A DNA stretch of 64,000 nt from Christensenella intestinihominis (GTDB lineage Bacteria > Bacillota > Clostridia > Christensenellales > Christensenellaceae): the NCBI RefSeq assembly GCF_001678845.1, contig NZ_MAIQ01000008.1:1-64000 (forward strand), in the 5' to 3' direction. Of this stretch, positions 33,474 to 42,051 are shown piece by piece (within the stretch, counting starts at the first letter, position 1; every line of letters starts with the position of its first letter). The translations under genes were made by a program, and so were the position numbers. The notes below the pieces were generated by a model. That model saw nothing but the letters and a program-made list of their open reading frames with translations, did not search any database and was not told where the DNA came from.

Positions 33474-34718
33474 ATGGCAAGACGGGTAGTTGTAACGGGC
33501 CTCGGAATCCTTTCCCCGAACGGGAATTCGGTAGCGGAGGCATGGGAAAATACAAAGAACGGGGTAAACGGCATCGGGCCGTTGACCAAGGCGGGCGCGG
33601 AAGGCCTGCCCGTTCATTTTGCGGGCGAGCTCAAGAACCTTGACGTGCTCGACCATCTGGAGAAGAAAGAAGCGCGCCGTCTCGACGAGTACGCGCAGTT
33701 TGGCGTGATCGCGGGCGACCAGGCCATGGCGGATGCGGGCTTTGAGATCGGAAAGGAAATTCCTTACGATCCTTACCGTTTCGGGGTGCTGGTCGGCAGT
33801 GGGATCGGCGGCCTTGACACGATGGAAAAGGAAGTGACCAAGCTTAACGAAAAGGGCTTCAAACGCGTCAATCCGCTCCTTATCCCCATGATGATCGGCA
33901 ATATGGCGTCCGGGCAGCTTGCCATCAAGCATAAACTGCACGGCTATAACACGACGATTACGACGGCGTGCGCTTCCGGCACGCACTCCATCGGCGACGC
34001 ATACCGGCTGATCCGCGACGGGTATATGGACGCGATGGTTGCGGGCGGTTCGGAGTCCCCCATCAAGATGCTTGCCATCTCGGGCTTCCTTGGCCTGCAT
34101 GCGGTCACAACGACGGAAGAGCTTGACCGGGCCTCCATTCCCTTTGATGCGGAGCGCAGCGGCTTTGTCATTGCGGAGGGCGCGGGCGTCATCGTGCTCG
34201 AGGAATATGAAGCGGCGAAAAGGCGCGACGCGCATATTTATGCCGAAATCAGCGGCTATGGCGCAACGAGCGACGCGTACCACATGACGGCGCCCGAGCC
34301 AACCGGCGCGGCGCTCGCGAAGGCAATGCAGTTTGCGCTCGACGAGGCGCACCTCAAGCCGTCGGAAATTTCCTATATCAATGCGCACGGAACGTCGACG
34401 GAGCTCAACGATAAAACGGAAACCATGTCAATCAAGAGCGTGTTCGGGGAGGAAGCGTATAAAGTAGCGGTTTCCTCCACGAAATCCATGACAGGGCACG
34501 CCCTCGGGGCAATCGGCGGCATTGAAGCGGTATATACCGTCAAGGCGATTGAAGAGGGCTTTATCCCGCCGACAATCAACTATAAGGTGCCCGATCCGGA
34601 ATGTGACCTCGATTATACGCCGAATGTAGGCAGGAAAGCGGATATTCAGGCTGCAATTTCCGATTCCCTTGGCTTTGGCGGACACAATGCGGTGCTTGTG
34701 TTCAAAAAAGCGGAATAA
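33474..34718 (+). CDS. fabF: Beta-ketoacyl-ACP synthase II
   Basis: The 414-residue condensing enzyme extends acyl-ACP by two carbons. The triad is visible: Cys in TTACASGTHSIGDAYR (about 165), His in NAHGTSTELNDKTE (about 305) and His in KSMTGHALGAIGG (about 341). ATG 33474 follows AAAGGGA; a longer frame reaching back into the spacer lacks family similarity. It precedes accB by 24 bases. Confidence 0.95.
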   Translation: MARRVVVTGLGILSPNGNSVAEAWENTKNGVNGIGPLTKAGAEGLPVHFAGELKNLDVLDHLEKKEARRLDEYAQFGVIAGDQAMADAGFEIGKEIPYDPYRFGVLVGSGIGGLDTMEKEVTKLNEKGFKRVNPLLIPMMIGNMASGQLAIKHKLHGYNTTITTACASGTHSIGDAYRLIRDGYMDAMVAGGSESPIKMLAISGFLGLHAVTTTEELDRASIPFDAERSGFVIAEGAGVIVLEEYEAAKRRDAHIYAEISGYGATSDAYHMTAPEPTGAALAKAMQFALDEAHLKPSEISYINAHGTSTELNDKTETMSIKSVFGEEAYKVAVSSTKSMTGHALGAIGGIEAVYTVKAIEEGFIPPTINYKVPDPECDLDYTPNVGRKADIQAAISDSLGFGGHNAVLVFKKAE

Positions 34719-34742
34719 AAGTTTAGATAGGAGACAGGAACA

Positions 34743-35225
34743 GTGGATTTAAAATCGATACTGGAATTGCTGAAGGCCGTAGATAAGACGGGCCTCAATA
34801 AGTTTGAACTGAATGACGGCGATTTTGCCGTAAAAATGGAACGCGGAACGGGTGAGCAGCGAACGGTTTACGTAACGGCGCCCCCGCAGATTTCCGCGCA
34901 GATCGGCTCCGCACCCGTGGCTCCGGCCCCGGCGGAAGCTGCAGCTCCGGCGGAGGCCGCGCCCGCAGCGGCGGAGGAACCGGCCCCGGCGGCAAGCAAA
35001 GGCAAGGAAATTACTTCGCCGCTCGTAGGGGTGTTCCATAACCTTTCCGAGGGCAAGGCAGTGAAAATCGGCGACAAGCTCAAAAAGGGCGACGTCGTAT
35101 GCATGGTGGAAGCCATGAAGCTGATGAATGAAATCACCATGCCCGAAGACGGCGAGATCACATGGGTTGCCTGCGAAGAGGGCGACAGCGTAGAATACGG
35201 ACAGCTGCTGTATAATTACGTGTAA
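34743..35225 (+). CDS. accB: Biotin carboxyl carrier protein of acetyl-CoA carboxylase
   Basis: A 160-residue BCCP with a GTG start (GGAGACAGG upstream). N-terminal helical domain, an Ala/Pro-rich hinge of about 40 residues (PAPAEAAAPAEAAP), then the biotinyl domain with the target Lys in CMVEAMKLMNEI (about residue 126). Biotin here shuttles CO2 between AccC and AccDA. It lies between fabF and fabZ, as usual for Clostridial operons. Confidence 0.95.
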   Translation: MDLKSILELLKAVDKTGLNKFELNDGDFAVKMERGTGEQRTVYVTAPPQISAQIGSAPVAPAPAEAAAPAEAAPAAAEEPAPAASKGKEITSPLVGVFHNLSEGKAVKIGDKLKKGDVVCMVEAMKLMNEITMPEDGEITWVACEEGDSVEYGQLLYNYV

Positions 35226-35271
35226 TAGTCCTGATAGTACAGTTGTTTTTCTTGTCAAAAAAGGAGTTTCT

Positions 35272-35706
35272 ATGGTTTTAAGTCAGGAAGAAATCAAACA
35301 AATTATTCCCCACCGCGACCCGTTCCTGTTTTTGGACGAGGTGCTCGAATGCGAAGTGGCGAAGCGCACCAGGGCGGTGTGGCACATCCGGGAAGACCTG
35401 TTTTGCTTCAAAGGGCACTTTCCCGGCAACCCCATCCTTCCGGGGGTGCTGATTACGGAAGCGCTCGCGCAGGCAGGCGCGGTTGCGATTTTGCAGGATG
35501 AAAAATATAAGGGCCGCCTTGCCGTATTCGGCGGGATCGACGGCGTGCGCTACCGCGGCATGGTAAAGCCGGGCGACGACCTTATGCTCGAAACGGAAAT
35601 CCTGCGCCTGTCGTCCATGGGCGGCAAAGGCAAGGTCAAAGCGACGGTGGATGGGAAAACCGTGTGCGAGGGAGAAATATTGTTTGTGCTTGTAAAGCAG
35701 GATTAG
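35272..35706 (+). CDS. fabZ: 3-hydroxyacyl-ACP dehydratase
   Basis: A 144-residue hot-dog-fold dehydratase making trans-2-enoyl-ACP. Catalytic His and Glu are in FKGHFPGNPILPGVLITEALAQ (residues about 49-70). HRDPFLFLDEV at the start matches the family. AAAAGGAG precedes the ATG. After it comes a dispersed AT-rich repeat before accC. Confidence 0.94.
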   Translation: MVLSQEEIKQIIPHRDPFLFLDEVLECEVAKRTRAVWHIREDLFCFKGHFPGNPILPGVLITEALAQAGAVAILQDEKYKGRLAVFGGIDGVRYRGMVKPGDDLMLETEILRLSSMGGKGKVKATVDGKTVCEGEILFVLVKQD

Positions 35707-35794
35707 AAGGCAGGGAATAAGTAATTAGTAATAAGTTGATCGCCGCGAAGCGGCTCCTTGATTATTACCTGTTCCTTATTCTCTATTACTTCAT
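35707..35794. repeat. Dispersed AT-rich palindromic repeat, copy A
   Basis: A spacer made of AAGTAATTAGTAATAAGT on the left and its rough complement CCTGTTCCTTATTCTCTATTAC on the right, with a CGCCGCGAAGCGG hairpin in the middle. Two related copies lie at about 49050-49120 and 62430-62560. Confidence 0.6.
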
Positions 35795-35812
35795 ATGCAG
35801 AGGAGATTTTCG

Positions 35813-37162
35813 ATGATAAACAAGGTTTTAATTGCTAATCGCGGCGAGATCGCCGTGCGTATCATACGTGCGTGCCGCGAGATGGGGATAGAAACCGTTG
35901 CGGTATATTCTACAGCGGACGCAAACGCGCTCCATACGCAGCTTGCGGATGAAGCATTGTGCATCGGGCCGCCGGCGCCAAAGGACAGCTATCTGAGCGC
36001 GTACAACATTTTGTCCGCCGCCAGCATTTCCGGTGCGGACGCGATTCATCCGGGTTATGGCTTCCTGTCCGAAAACTCGAAGTTCGTCCGTATGTGCAAT
36101 AAGAGCAACGTCACGTTTATCGGTCCGGATGCGGAAGCGATGGAGAAAATGGGCGATAAGCTGATGGCGCGGCGGATTATGACCGAGGCCGAGGTGCCTA
36201 TTATACCGGGCTCCCTTGAAGCGCTCAAAAACGCGAAGGACGCAAAGACAATCGCAAAAAAGGTCGGTTATCCCGTGATGATTAAGGCCGCAAACGGCGG
36301 CGGCGGGCGTGGTATCCGCAAGGTAGACCGCGAAGAAGACATTGAGGAAGCGTTCAATGCGGCTTATAAGGAGGCGCTGGGGGCGTTCGGCGACGGTACG
36401 CTGTATATGGAAAAATGCATTATGGACGCGCGCCATATCGAGGTGCAGATTCTGTGCGATAATTACGGCGGGGCGGTTTATCTCTATGAACGCGAGTGTT
36501 CCCTGCAAAGAAGGAACCAGAAGGTCATGGAGGAAGCGCCCAGCGTGGCGTTCGGCCCGGAAAAGCGTGCCGAAATCGGCGAAGCGGCCGTGCGTGCGGC
36601 CAAGGCGTCCGGTTATAAAAACGCGGGCACCATCGAATTTTTATACGACGAAGCGTCCGGAAATTATTATTTCATGGAACTGAATGCGCGCGTACAGGTC
36701 GAGCATCCGGTCACCGAGATGATTACGGGAATCGATATTGTCCGCGAACAAATCCTGATTGCAAACGGAAGCAAGCTTTCCTACGCGCAGGAGGATATCC
36801 CGCTTATGGGGCACGCGATCGAGTGCCGCATCAACGCGGAAGACCCGATGAAAAACTTCATGCCGTCCATCGGCACCATTGAAGCGCTGCATCTTCCCGG
36901 CGGGCCGGGGGTGCGTTTCGATACGGCGATGTATACGGGGTATAAAATTCCCCCGACTTATGATAGTATGATAGGAAAGCTTATCGTCCACGCGCCTACG
37001 CGTGCGCGGGCCATGGCAAAAATGCGTGCCGCCCTCACAGAGCTTGTTGTGGATGGAGTGGAAACCAATGCGGATTTCCAGCTTGACCTGCTGAATAACG
37101 AAGACGTGATGGAAGGAAGGCTTGATACGGGCCTTGTCGGGCGCATCATGGAGGAAAAGTAA
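35813..37162 (+). CDS. accC: Biotin carboxylase subunit of acetyl-CoA carboxylase
   Basis: A 449-residue ATP-grasp enzyme that carboxylates the biotin on AccB. Signatures: KVLIANRGEIAVRIIRACRE at the start, HPGYGFLSEN near 78-87, the ATP-binding KAANGGGGRGIRKV near 160, and EMNARVQVEHPVTEM near 287-300. ATG 35813 follows GAGGAG; the ATG at 35795 overlaps that site. Four bases separate it from accD. Confidence 0.95.
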   Translation: MINKVLIANRGEIAVRIIRACREMGIETVAVYSTADANALHTQLADEALCIGPPAPKDSYLSAYNILSAASISGADAIHPGYGFLSENSKFVRMCNKSNVTFIGPDAEAMEKMGDKLMARRIMTEAEVPIIPGSLEALKNAKDAKTIAKKVGYPVMIKAANGGGGRGIRKVDREEDIEEAFNAAYKEALGAFGDGTLYMEKCIMDARHIEVQILCDNYGGAVYLYERECSLQRRNQKVMEEAPSVAFGPEKRAEIGEAAVRAAKASGYKNAGTIEFLYDEASGNYYFMELNARVQVEHPVTEMITGIDIVREQILIANGSKLSYAQEDIPLMGHAIECRINAEDPMKNFMPSIGTIEALHLPGGPGVRFDTAMYTGYKIPPTYDSMIGKLIVHAPTRARAMAKMRAALTELVVDGVETNADFQLDLLNNEDVMEGRLDTGLVGRIMEEK

Positions 37163-37165
37163 CAA

Positions 37166-38080
37166 ATGGGTTTATTTTCTAAGAAGCGCAAGGATATTAC
37201 CCTGCGCGTATACCGAACCAACCAGCAGACACAGATGCCTGCCGAGGAGCCGGAAAAAAATCCGGAACCGCTGACCGCGCATGATGAAGAGCAAGTCGAG
37301 GGTATGTGGGAAAAATGCCCGGAGTGCGGCAGCGTCATCTATACGGACGATCTTATCGCCAACCTCAACGTATGCACGAACTGCAGCCATCATTTTCGCT
37401 TATCCGCACGGCAGCGGATTATGTATACGGCAGACGACGGGACATTCGAGGAAAGCAATGAAAACCTGATCGGGACAAACCCGCTCGATTTTCCGGGGTA
37501 CGACAGCAAAATACGCAAAATACGCGGCTATACCAACGAAAAGGAAGCGGTCATTACCGGAAAATGCCGGATCGGCGGCGAACCCGCCGTAATCGCGGTT
37601 ATGGATGGCTTTTTCATGATGGGCTCCATGGGCGCGGCGGTTGGTGAAAAAATTACCCTTGCCATCGAGCAGGCCGTGAATGAGAGACTGCCGTTTGTTG
37701 CGTTTACCGTTTCGGGCGGTGCGCGTATGCAGGAAGGCCTCATATCGCTCATGCAAATGAGCAAAACAAGCGCGGCGCTCGCCAAGCTTGACGAAGCGGG
37801 CTTGCCGTATATTGCGGTTATTACAGACCCAACCACGGGCGGCGTGACCGCGAGCTTTGCGATGCTGGGTGACGTAACGATTGCGGAACCAAGCGCAACC
37901 ATTGGGTTTGCGGGGCGGCGCGTGATTGAGCAAACGGTGAAGCAGACGCTACCCCCCACGTTCCAGACGGCGGAATTCCAGCTCGAAAAGGGTTTTGTAG
38001 ACATGATTGTTCCGCGCGGCGAGCTGAAGGATACGCTTACGAAGCTTTTGAAATTGCATAAAGGAGGGAGCGCGAAATGA
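37166..38080 (+). CDS. accD: Acetyl-CoA carboxylase carboxyltransferase subunit beta
   Basis: The 304-residue protein begins with the AccD zinc ribbon, KCPECGSVIYTDDLIANL...VCTNCSHHFRLS (about residues 51-77, four Cys), then the carboxyltransferase domain with FTVSGGARMQEGLISLMQM and TDPTTGGVTASFAMLGD. With AccA it moves CO2 from biotin to acetyl-CoA, giving malonyl-CoA. It overlaps accA by four bases (ATGA). Confidence 0.95.
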   Translation: MGLFSKKRKDITLRVYRTNQQTQMPAEEPEKNPEPLTAHDEEQVEGMWEKCPECGSVIYTDDLIANLNVCTNCSHHFRLSARQRIMYTADDGTFEESNENLIGTNPLDFPGYDSKIRKIRGYTNEKEAVITGKCRIGGEPAVIAVMDGFFMMGSMGAAVGEKITLAIEQAVNERLPFVAFTVSGGARMQEGLISLMQMSKTSAALAKLDEAGLPYIAVITDPTTGGVTASFAMLGDVTIAEPSATIGFAGRRVIEQTVKQTLPPTFQTAEFQLEKGFVDMIVPRGELKDTLTKLLKLHKGGSAK

Positions 38081-38895
38081 GTGAAAAACGTTCGGCATGG
38101 GACATTGTACAGATAGCGCGCGATCCCAAGCGGATCACCTCTCAATATATCATCAGCAATATCTTTAAGGATTTTCTGGAAATGCACGGCGATAAGCTGT
38201 TCGCGGACGATGCGGCGGTCATCGGCGGGGTCGGTTTTCTGGAAGGGATTCCGGTTACGGTGATTGGACAGGAAAAAGGGGTGGACCTTCGCGATAAGGT
38301 CAACCGTAATTTCGGCTGTTCCAATCCGGAGGGATACCGCAAATCACTGCGCCTTATGCGCCAGGCGGAGAAATTCCACCGCCCGGTCATCTGCATTGTG
38401 GATACGCAGGGCGCGTTCTGCGGGATTGGCGCGGAGGAACGCGGCGTAGCGGAATCCATTGCGCGGAACCTTATGGAGCTTTCAAGGCTTAAAACTCCTG
38501 TGCTCAGCCTTTTCATCGGGGAAGGCGGAAGCGGCGGGGCCATTGCCCTTGCCGTAGCGGATAAGCGCGTGATGCTCGAAAATGCGCTGTATTCCATCCT
38601 GTCGCCGGAGGGCTTCTCCAGCATCCTGTGGAAGGATTCCTCGCGTGCGGCGGAAGCAGCGGAGCTGATGCGTATGACGGCAGCGGAAATCAAGGATATG
38701 GGCCTCATAGACGATGTGCTCCCCGAGCCGGAGGGCGGCGCCCAGGCGGGCGACGGCGGCGCGTTTGCCAGGGAAATTAAAAAATACCTTGCGCAGAGCA
38801 TTAAAGAACTGATGGCCGAGCCCCTTGAAGGCTTGCTCGAAAAGCGGTATGCGAAGCTGCGGTCTTTTGGTCAGGATGCGGTCGTCGAAAAGTAA
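38077..38895 (+). CDS. accA: Acetyl-CoA carboxylase carboxyltransferase subunit alpha
   Basis: A 272-residue crotonase-fold subunit with the AccA core VICIVDTQGAFCGIGAEERG (about residues 104-123) and SLFIGEGGSGGAIALAVAD (about 144-162), then ILSPEGFSSILWKD. It partners AccD. Shorter than E. coli AccA because the N-terminal extension is reduced, as in Gram-positives. It ends the operon; a strong terminator follows. Confidence 0.95.
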   Translation: MSEKRSAWDIVQIARDPKRITSQYIISNIFKDFLEMHGDKLFADDAAVIGGVGFLEGIPVTVIGQEKGVDLRDKVNRNFGCSNPEGYRKSLRLMRQAEKFHRPVICIVDTQGAFCGIGAEERGVAESIARNLMELSRLKTPVLSLFIGEGGSGGAIALAVADKRVMLENALYSILSPEGFSSILWKDSSRAAEAAELMRMTAAEIKDMGLIDDVLPEPEGGAQAGDGGAFAREIKKYLAQSIKELMAEPLEGLLEKRYAKLRSFGQDAVVEK

Positions 38896-38909
38896 AAAGT
38901 AACGAAATT

Positions 38910-38942
38910 AAAAAACGGGAAGGTTTCCTTCCTGTTTTTTTG
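38910..38942 (+). terminator. Terminator of fatty-acid operon
   Basis: AAAACGGGAAGG-TTT-CCTTCCTGTTTT, then T-rich. Confidence 0.87.
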
Positions 38943-39144
38943 TTTAAAGAAACGATAGCGGACGGCAAACGCCTGTTAAAAGAAATCATTGGCACCCTAT
39001 GGGATGGAAAATTTGCCCGGCCGCAACCAGAATGCAATCCGCGGAATGTTTGAATTACAAGGACAAAACAGAATCGGAACAGACGGGGCAGCGATAAAAA
39101 ATTTTCAATATTACAAAAAAAAATGAAAATTTTGAAAAAACGTA

Positions 39145-39173
39145 TTGACAAGAATTAAATTTAACGTTAAACT
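39145..39173 (+). promoter_or_regulatory. Promoter with LacI-type operator O1, ABC operon
   Basis: TTGACA at 39145-39150 and TAAACT at 39168-39173 with a 17-base spacer. The 12-base perfect palindrome TTTAACGTTAAA at 39160-39171 overlaps the spacer and -10, so binding would block RNA polymerase. It matches three other sites in the locus. Confidence 0.7.
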
Positions 39174-39493
39174 TAGAACAAATACAAGATACAACTCAAA
39201 CAGAACGTAGTTAAATAAAAACAACAAACCTGTAATTCTATGATAAAAAATATCTGTGAGGCCAAAGCCTGTGCGCGGAAGGCAAAGTAGGCGTGCAAGG
39301 CCGGAAAATACCCTTTTTAATGCGGAAAACAAGAAAAGGAGGCCGGAAAACCGGTATCATATATTATCCTCACTACTTCGGAAAATCGGCAGCTGTGCCA
39401 ATAGTCCAATCAAGCTGTACTAAAGCAGGAATCCCCAGACAGGAAATAAGAGAATAATTTTGAATGAATCGAGGCGTATTTAATAGCAAATTA

Positions 39494-39509
39494 AGTATAA
39501 CGATAAACT
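39494..39509 (+). promoter_or_regulatory. LacI-type operator O2
   Basis: AGTATAACGATAAACT, 33 bases before the ABC ATPase start and centred 336 bases from O1. Its position within the transcript fits a roadblock or looping auxiliary site. Confidence 0.65.
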
Positions 39510-39541
39510 AAAGCTGTTTTAAGTAATAAGAGGAGGGAAAA

Positions 39542-41017
39542 ATGAGTGTTTTAGAATTCAGGAACGTATCAAAATCGTTCCCAGGGGTAAAAGCGCTGGG
39601 TGATATCAGCTTCGCGGTAGAAAAGCAGGAAGTCCATGTCCTGATTGGCGAAAACGGCGCCGGGAAATCGACCTTAATCAAAATTTTGACCGGTGTAAAC
39701 AGCGCGGACCCGGGAAGTGAAATATGGATTGACAACAAAAAGGCGGAAATCGGTTCCCCGGTGGATGCACTGAACCTTGGAATCGTCGCAATTTATCAGG
39801 ATTTTTCCCTGTTTGACAACCTGAGCGTGGTGGAAAATATTGCGCTTGGATTACAGGTGACCCGGCAGAAAAAGGTTGTGGATTGGAAGGGAATGCGCAA
39901 AAAGGCGGAGCAGGCCATGAAAAAGGTTCGCCTTGAGGCGGACCCGGACGAACTGGTAGCCAATATTTCCGTTGCAAAAAAGCAGCTTGTGGCCATTGCA
40001 CGCGCACTGGTCTACGACGTAAAGGTGCTGATCATGGACGAGCCGACCTCCTGCTTGTCACAGGGAGAAGTGGAACAGCTGTTTGAGATTGTACGCGAAC
40101 TGAAAGCGGACGGCGTTACGATTATTTTTGTCAGCCATAAAATGGAAGAAATTTTCGAGATTGGCGACCAGATCACCGTACTGCGGGACGGGCAGTATAT
40201 CAAAACGGCGTCAAAGGATAATATTACGATCGATGAACTGATCGAGTTGATGGTAGGCCGCAAAGTGACCTATGAAACCTATGGGAAACGAAAAATGAAT
40301 GAACCCGTCCTACGGGTGGAAAACCTCTGCAAAAAGGCAAATTTCAAAGATATCAGCTTTGAACTGAATAAAGGGGAAATTCTTGGCGTGACCGGTCTCG
40401 TCGGCGCGGGGCGGACAGAAATGGTGCAGGCAATTTTTGGCCTCAACAAACCCGATTCCGGCGCGATTTACTTGCACGGAAAAAAAATAACAATCCATTC
40501 GCCTGTCGATGCAATCAAGCATAAATTCGGTTATGTGCCTGAAAACCGCCTGACGGAAGGCCTGGTCCAGACGCAGAGCATCAAGCGGAATTTGAACGTA
40601 GCGATTTTGGAAAAACTGAAAAAGGGGGTATTCCTGAGCGATACGGCGCGGAGCAAATCGGCCGCGAACTGGATGGAGAAATTATCCATTAAACCGGTTC
40701 TTCCCGATATGCCGGTGGGAAAACTCTCCGGGGGAAACCAGCAGCGCGTGGTCATTGCAAAATGGCTGGCGACCGATCCCGAGGTTTTGATTGTAGATGA
40801 ACCGACAGCGGGGATTGACATCGGTGCGAAAGAGGAAATCCACCGTCTGCTTCGGGAATTGTCGGACGGAGGAATGAGCATTATTGTAGTCAGCTCCGAG
40901 CTCCCGGAGGTCATTTCCATTTGCGACAGGATTCTGATTATGAAAAACGGAAGAATTGTCGCGGAAATGGGCGAAGGGGCGACACAGGAAGAAATACTCA
41001 ATAAAGCGGTTCTATAG
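39542..41017 (+). CDS. Sugar ABC transporter ATP-binding protein (RbsA/MglA type)
   Basis: The 491-residue protein has two fused ATPase domains as in the ribose/galactoside class. First: Walker A GENGAGKSTLIKIL (about residues 36-49), signature NISVAKKQLVAIA, Walker B VLIMDEPTSCL (about 160). Second: degenerate GLVGAGRTEMV in place of Walker A, signature LSGGNQQRV (about 396), Walker B VLIVDEPTAG. It powers import through the two permeases that follow. AGGAGGG precedes the ATG, under LacI-type operators. Confidence 0.93.
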   Translation: MSVLEFRNVSKSFPGVKALGDISFAVEKQEVHVLIGENGAGKSTLIKILTGVNSADPGSEIWIDNKKAEIGSPVDALNLGIVAIYQDFSLFDNLSVVENIALGLQVTRQKKVVDWKGMRKKAEQAMKKVRLEADPDELVANISVAKKQLVAIARALVYDVKVLIMDEPTSCLSQGEVEQLFEIVRELKADGVTIIFVSHKMEEIFEIGDQITVLRDGQYIKTASKDNITIDELIELMVGRKVTYETYGKRKMNEPVLRVENLCKKANFKDISFELNKGEILGVTGLVGAGRTEMVQAIFGLNKPDSGAIYLHGKKITIHSPVDAIKHKFGYVPENRLTEGLVQTQSIKRNLNVAILEKLKKGVFLSDTARSKSAANWMEKLSIKPVLPDMPVGKLSGGNQQRVVIAKWLATDPEVLIVDEPTAGIDIGAKEEIHRLLRELSDGGMSIIVVSSELPEVISICDRILIMKNGRIVAEMGEGATQEEILNKAVL

Positions 41018-41030
41018 TGGGGGAAGAAGC

Positions 41031-42038
41031 ATGGAAAGAGTGCGTAACTTATTTAAGAAAAAAGAAGCGGGAATTATCACAATATTCATTATTGTGATGA
41101 TAATCATTACAATCGGGAACAACGCATTCCTCAGCCCGGCCAACATCATGAACATATTGACCACCAATATTGTCATGGGGATCGCCGCGCTCGGCATGCT
41201 GCTCGTTATTATTACGGGCGGGATCGATGTGTCAATCGGATGGGTAATTACCATTGTAACCGTTGTGATCGGCGAATTTTCGACGAAGGTGGGCGGGAAC
41301 CTGTTCATACTGATTCTGGTTGCATGCGCGACAGGCGCCGCGTTCGGGCTGGCAAATGGAATTTTGGTAGCCCACCTGAAACTGCCTGCGATCGTTGCGA
41401 CGCTGGGCACGATGAGCATCATCAACGGCCTGGTGCTGCTGGTGACAAACGGGAAATATATCCGGGAACTGCCGGACTATATCTCCGGGCTGGGCCAGCA
41501 GTATTTATTCAAGGTTGAAATGGCGGAAGGAGGCTTTTATGGCTTCCCGGTGATCTGGCTCTTCTGGATCGGCGCGATTGTCCTCACGTGGTTTGTGCTG
41601 CGCCATACGCTCGTCGGCCGCGGAATTTATGCGGTCGGCGGAAATGTGGAATCGGCGGAGCGGGTGGGCTACCGCCCCAAACGGGTGCTGACATTCGCAT
41701 ATGTTTATACCGGAATTATGGCCGGCCTCGCGGCTGTTGTGCATACGGGCATCGTAAGGATTGTGGACCCGCTTGCGTTCAAAGGGTTTGAAATGCAGGT
41801 CATCGCCGCGGTTGTTGTCGGTGGGGCGAACGTGCTCGGGGGCTACGGCACGGTGCTTGGGACGACGATCGGCGTGATTTTTATGGGCGTAATCAACAAC
41901 GGTATGGTATTGATGCATATCCCGACGTTCTATCAGAAAATTGCAGTCGGACTGATTATTTTGATCGCTGTTTCGATTGATGTCGTGCAACAGACCATGA
42001 AGGAACGCAGGATGGTCAAAGTCGACATCAAGGATTGA
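41031..42038 (+). CDS. Sugar ABC transporter permease 1
   Basis: A 335-residue inner-membrane permease of the RbsC family with about nine to ten helices. IVMGIAALGMLLVIITGGIDVSIGW (about residues 46-70) is the conserved family block, and VVVGGANVLGGYGTVLGTTIGV (about 262-283) the EAA-like loop. It pairs with the permease at 42052 as a heterodimer. The ATG at 41031 has GGGGGAAG upstream. Confidence 0.92.
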   Translation: MERVRNLFKKKEAGIITIFIIVMIIITIGNNAFLSPANIMNILTTNIVMGIAALGMLLVIITGGIDVSIGWVITIVTVVIGEFSTKVGGNLFILILVACATGAAFGLANGILVAHLKLPAIVATLGTMSIINGLVLLVTNGKYIRELPDYISGLGQQYLFKVEMAEGGFYGFPVIWLFWIGAIVLTWFVLRHTLVGRGIYAVGGNVESAERVGYRPKRVLTFAYVYTGIMAGLAAVVHTGIVRIVDPLAFKGFEMQVIAAVVVGGANVLGGYGTVLGTTIGVIFMGVINNGMVLMHIPTFYQKIAVGLIILIAVSIDVVQQTMKERRMVKVDIKD

Positions 42039-42051
42039 GGAGGAGCAGGAA

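Larger units (their letters stand above)
38943..39541 (+). promoter_or_regulatory. Non-coding control region of sugar ABC operon
   Basis: About 600 bases without a credible gene. The first 150 look featureless. An inverted repeat AAAATTTTCA / TGAAAATTTT at 39098-39133 lies just before the promoter TTGACA (39145). The predicted transcript then has a purine-rich leader of about 360 bases, with a CCGG-AAAA-CCGG hairpin near 39343, before the second operator at 39494 and the AGGAGGGAA ribosome site. No known riboswitch was recognised. Confidence 0.6.
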
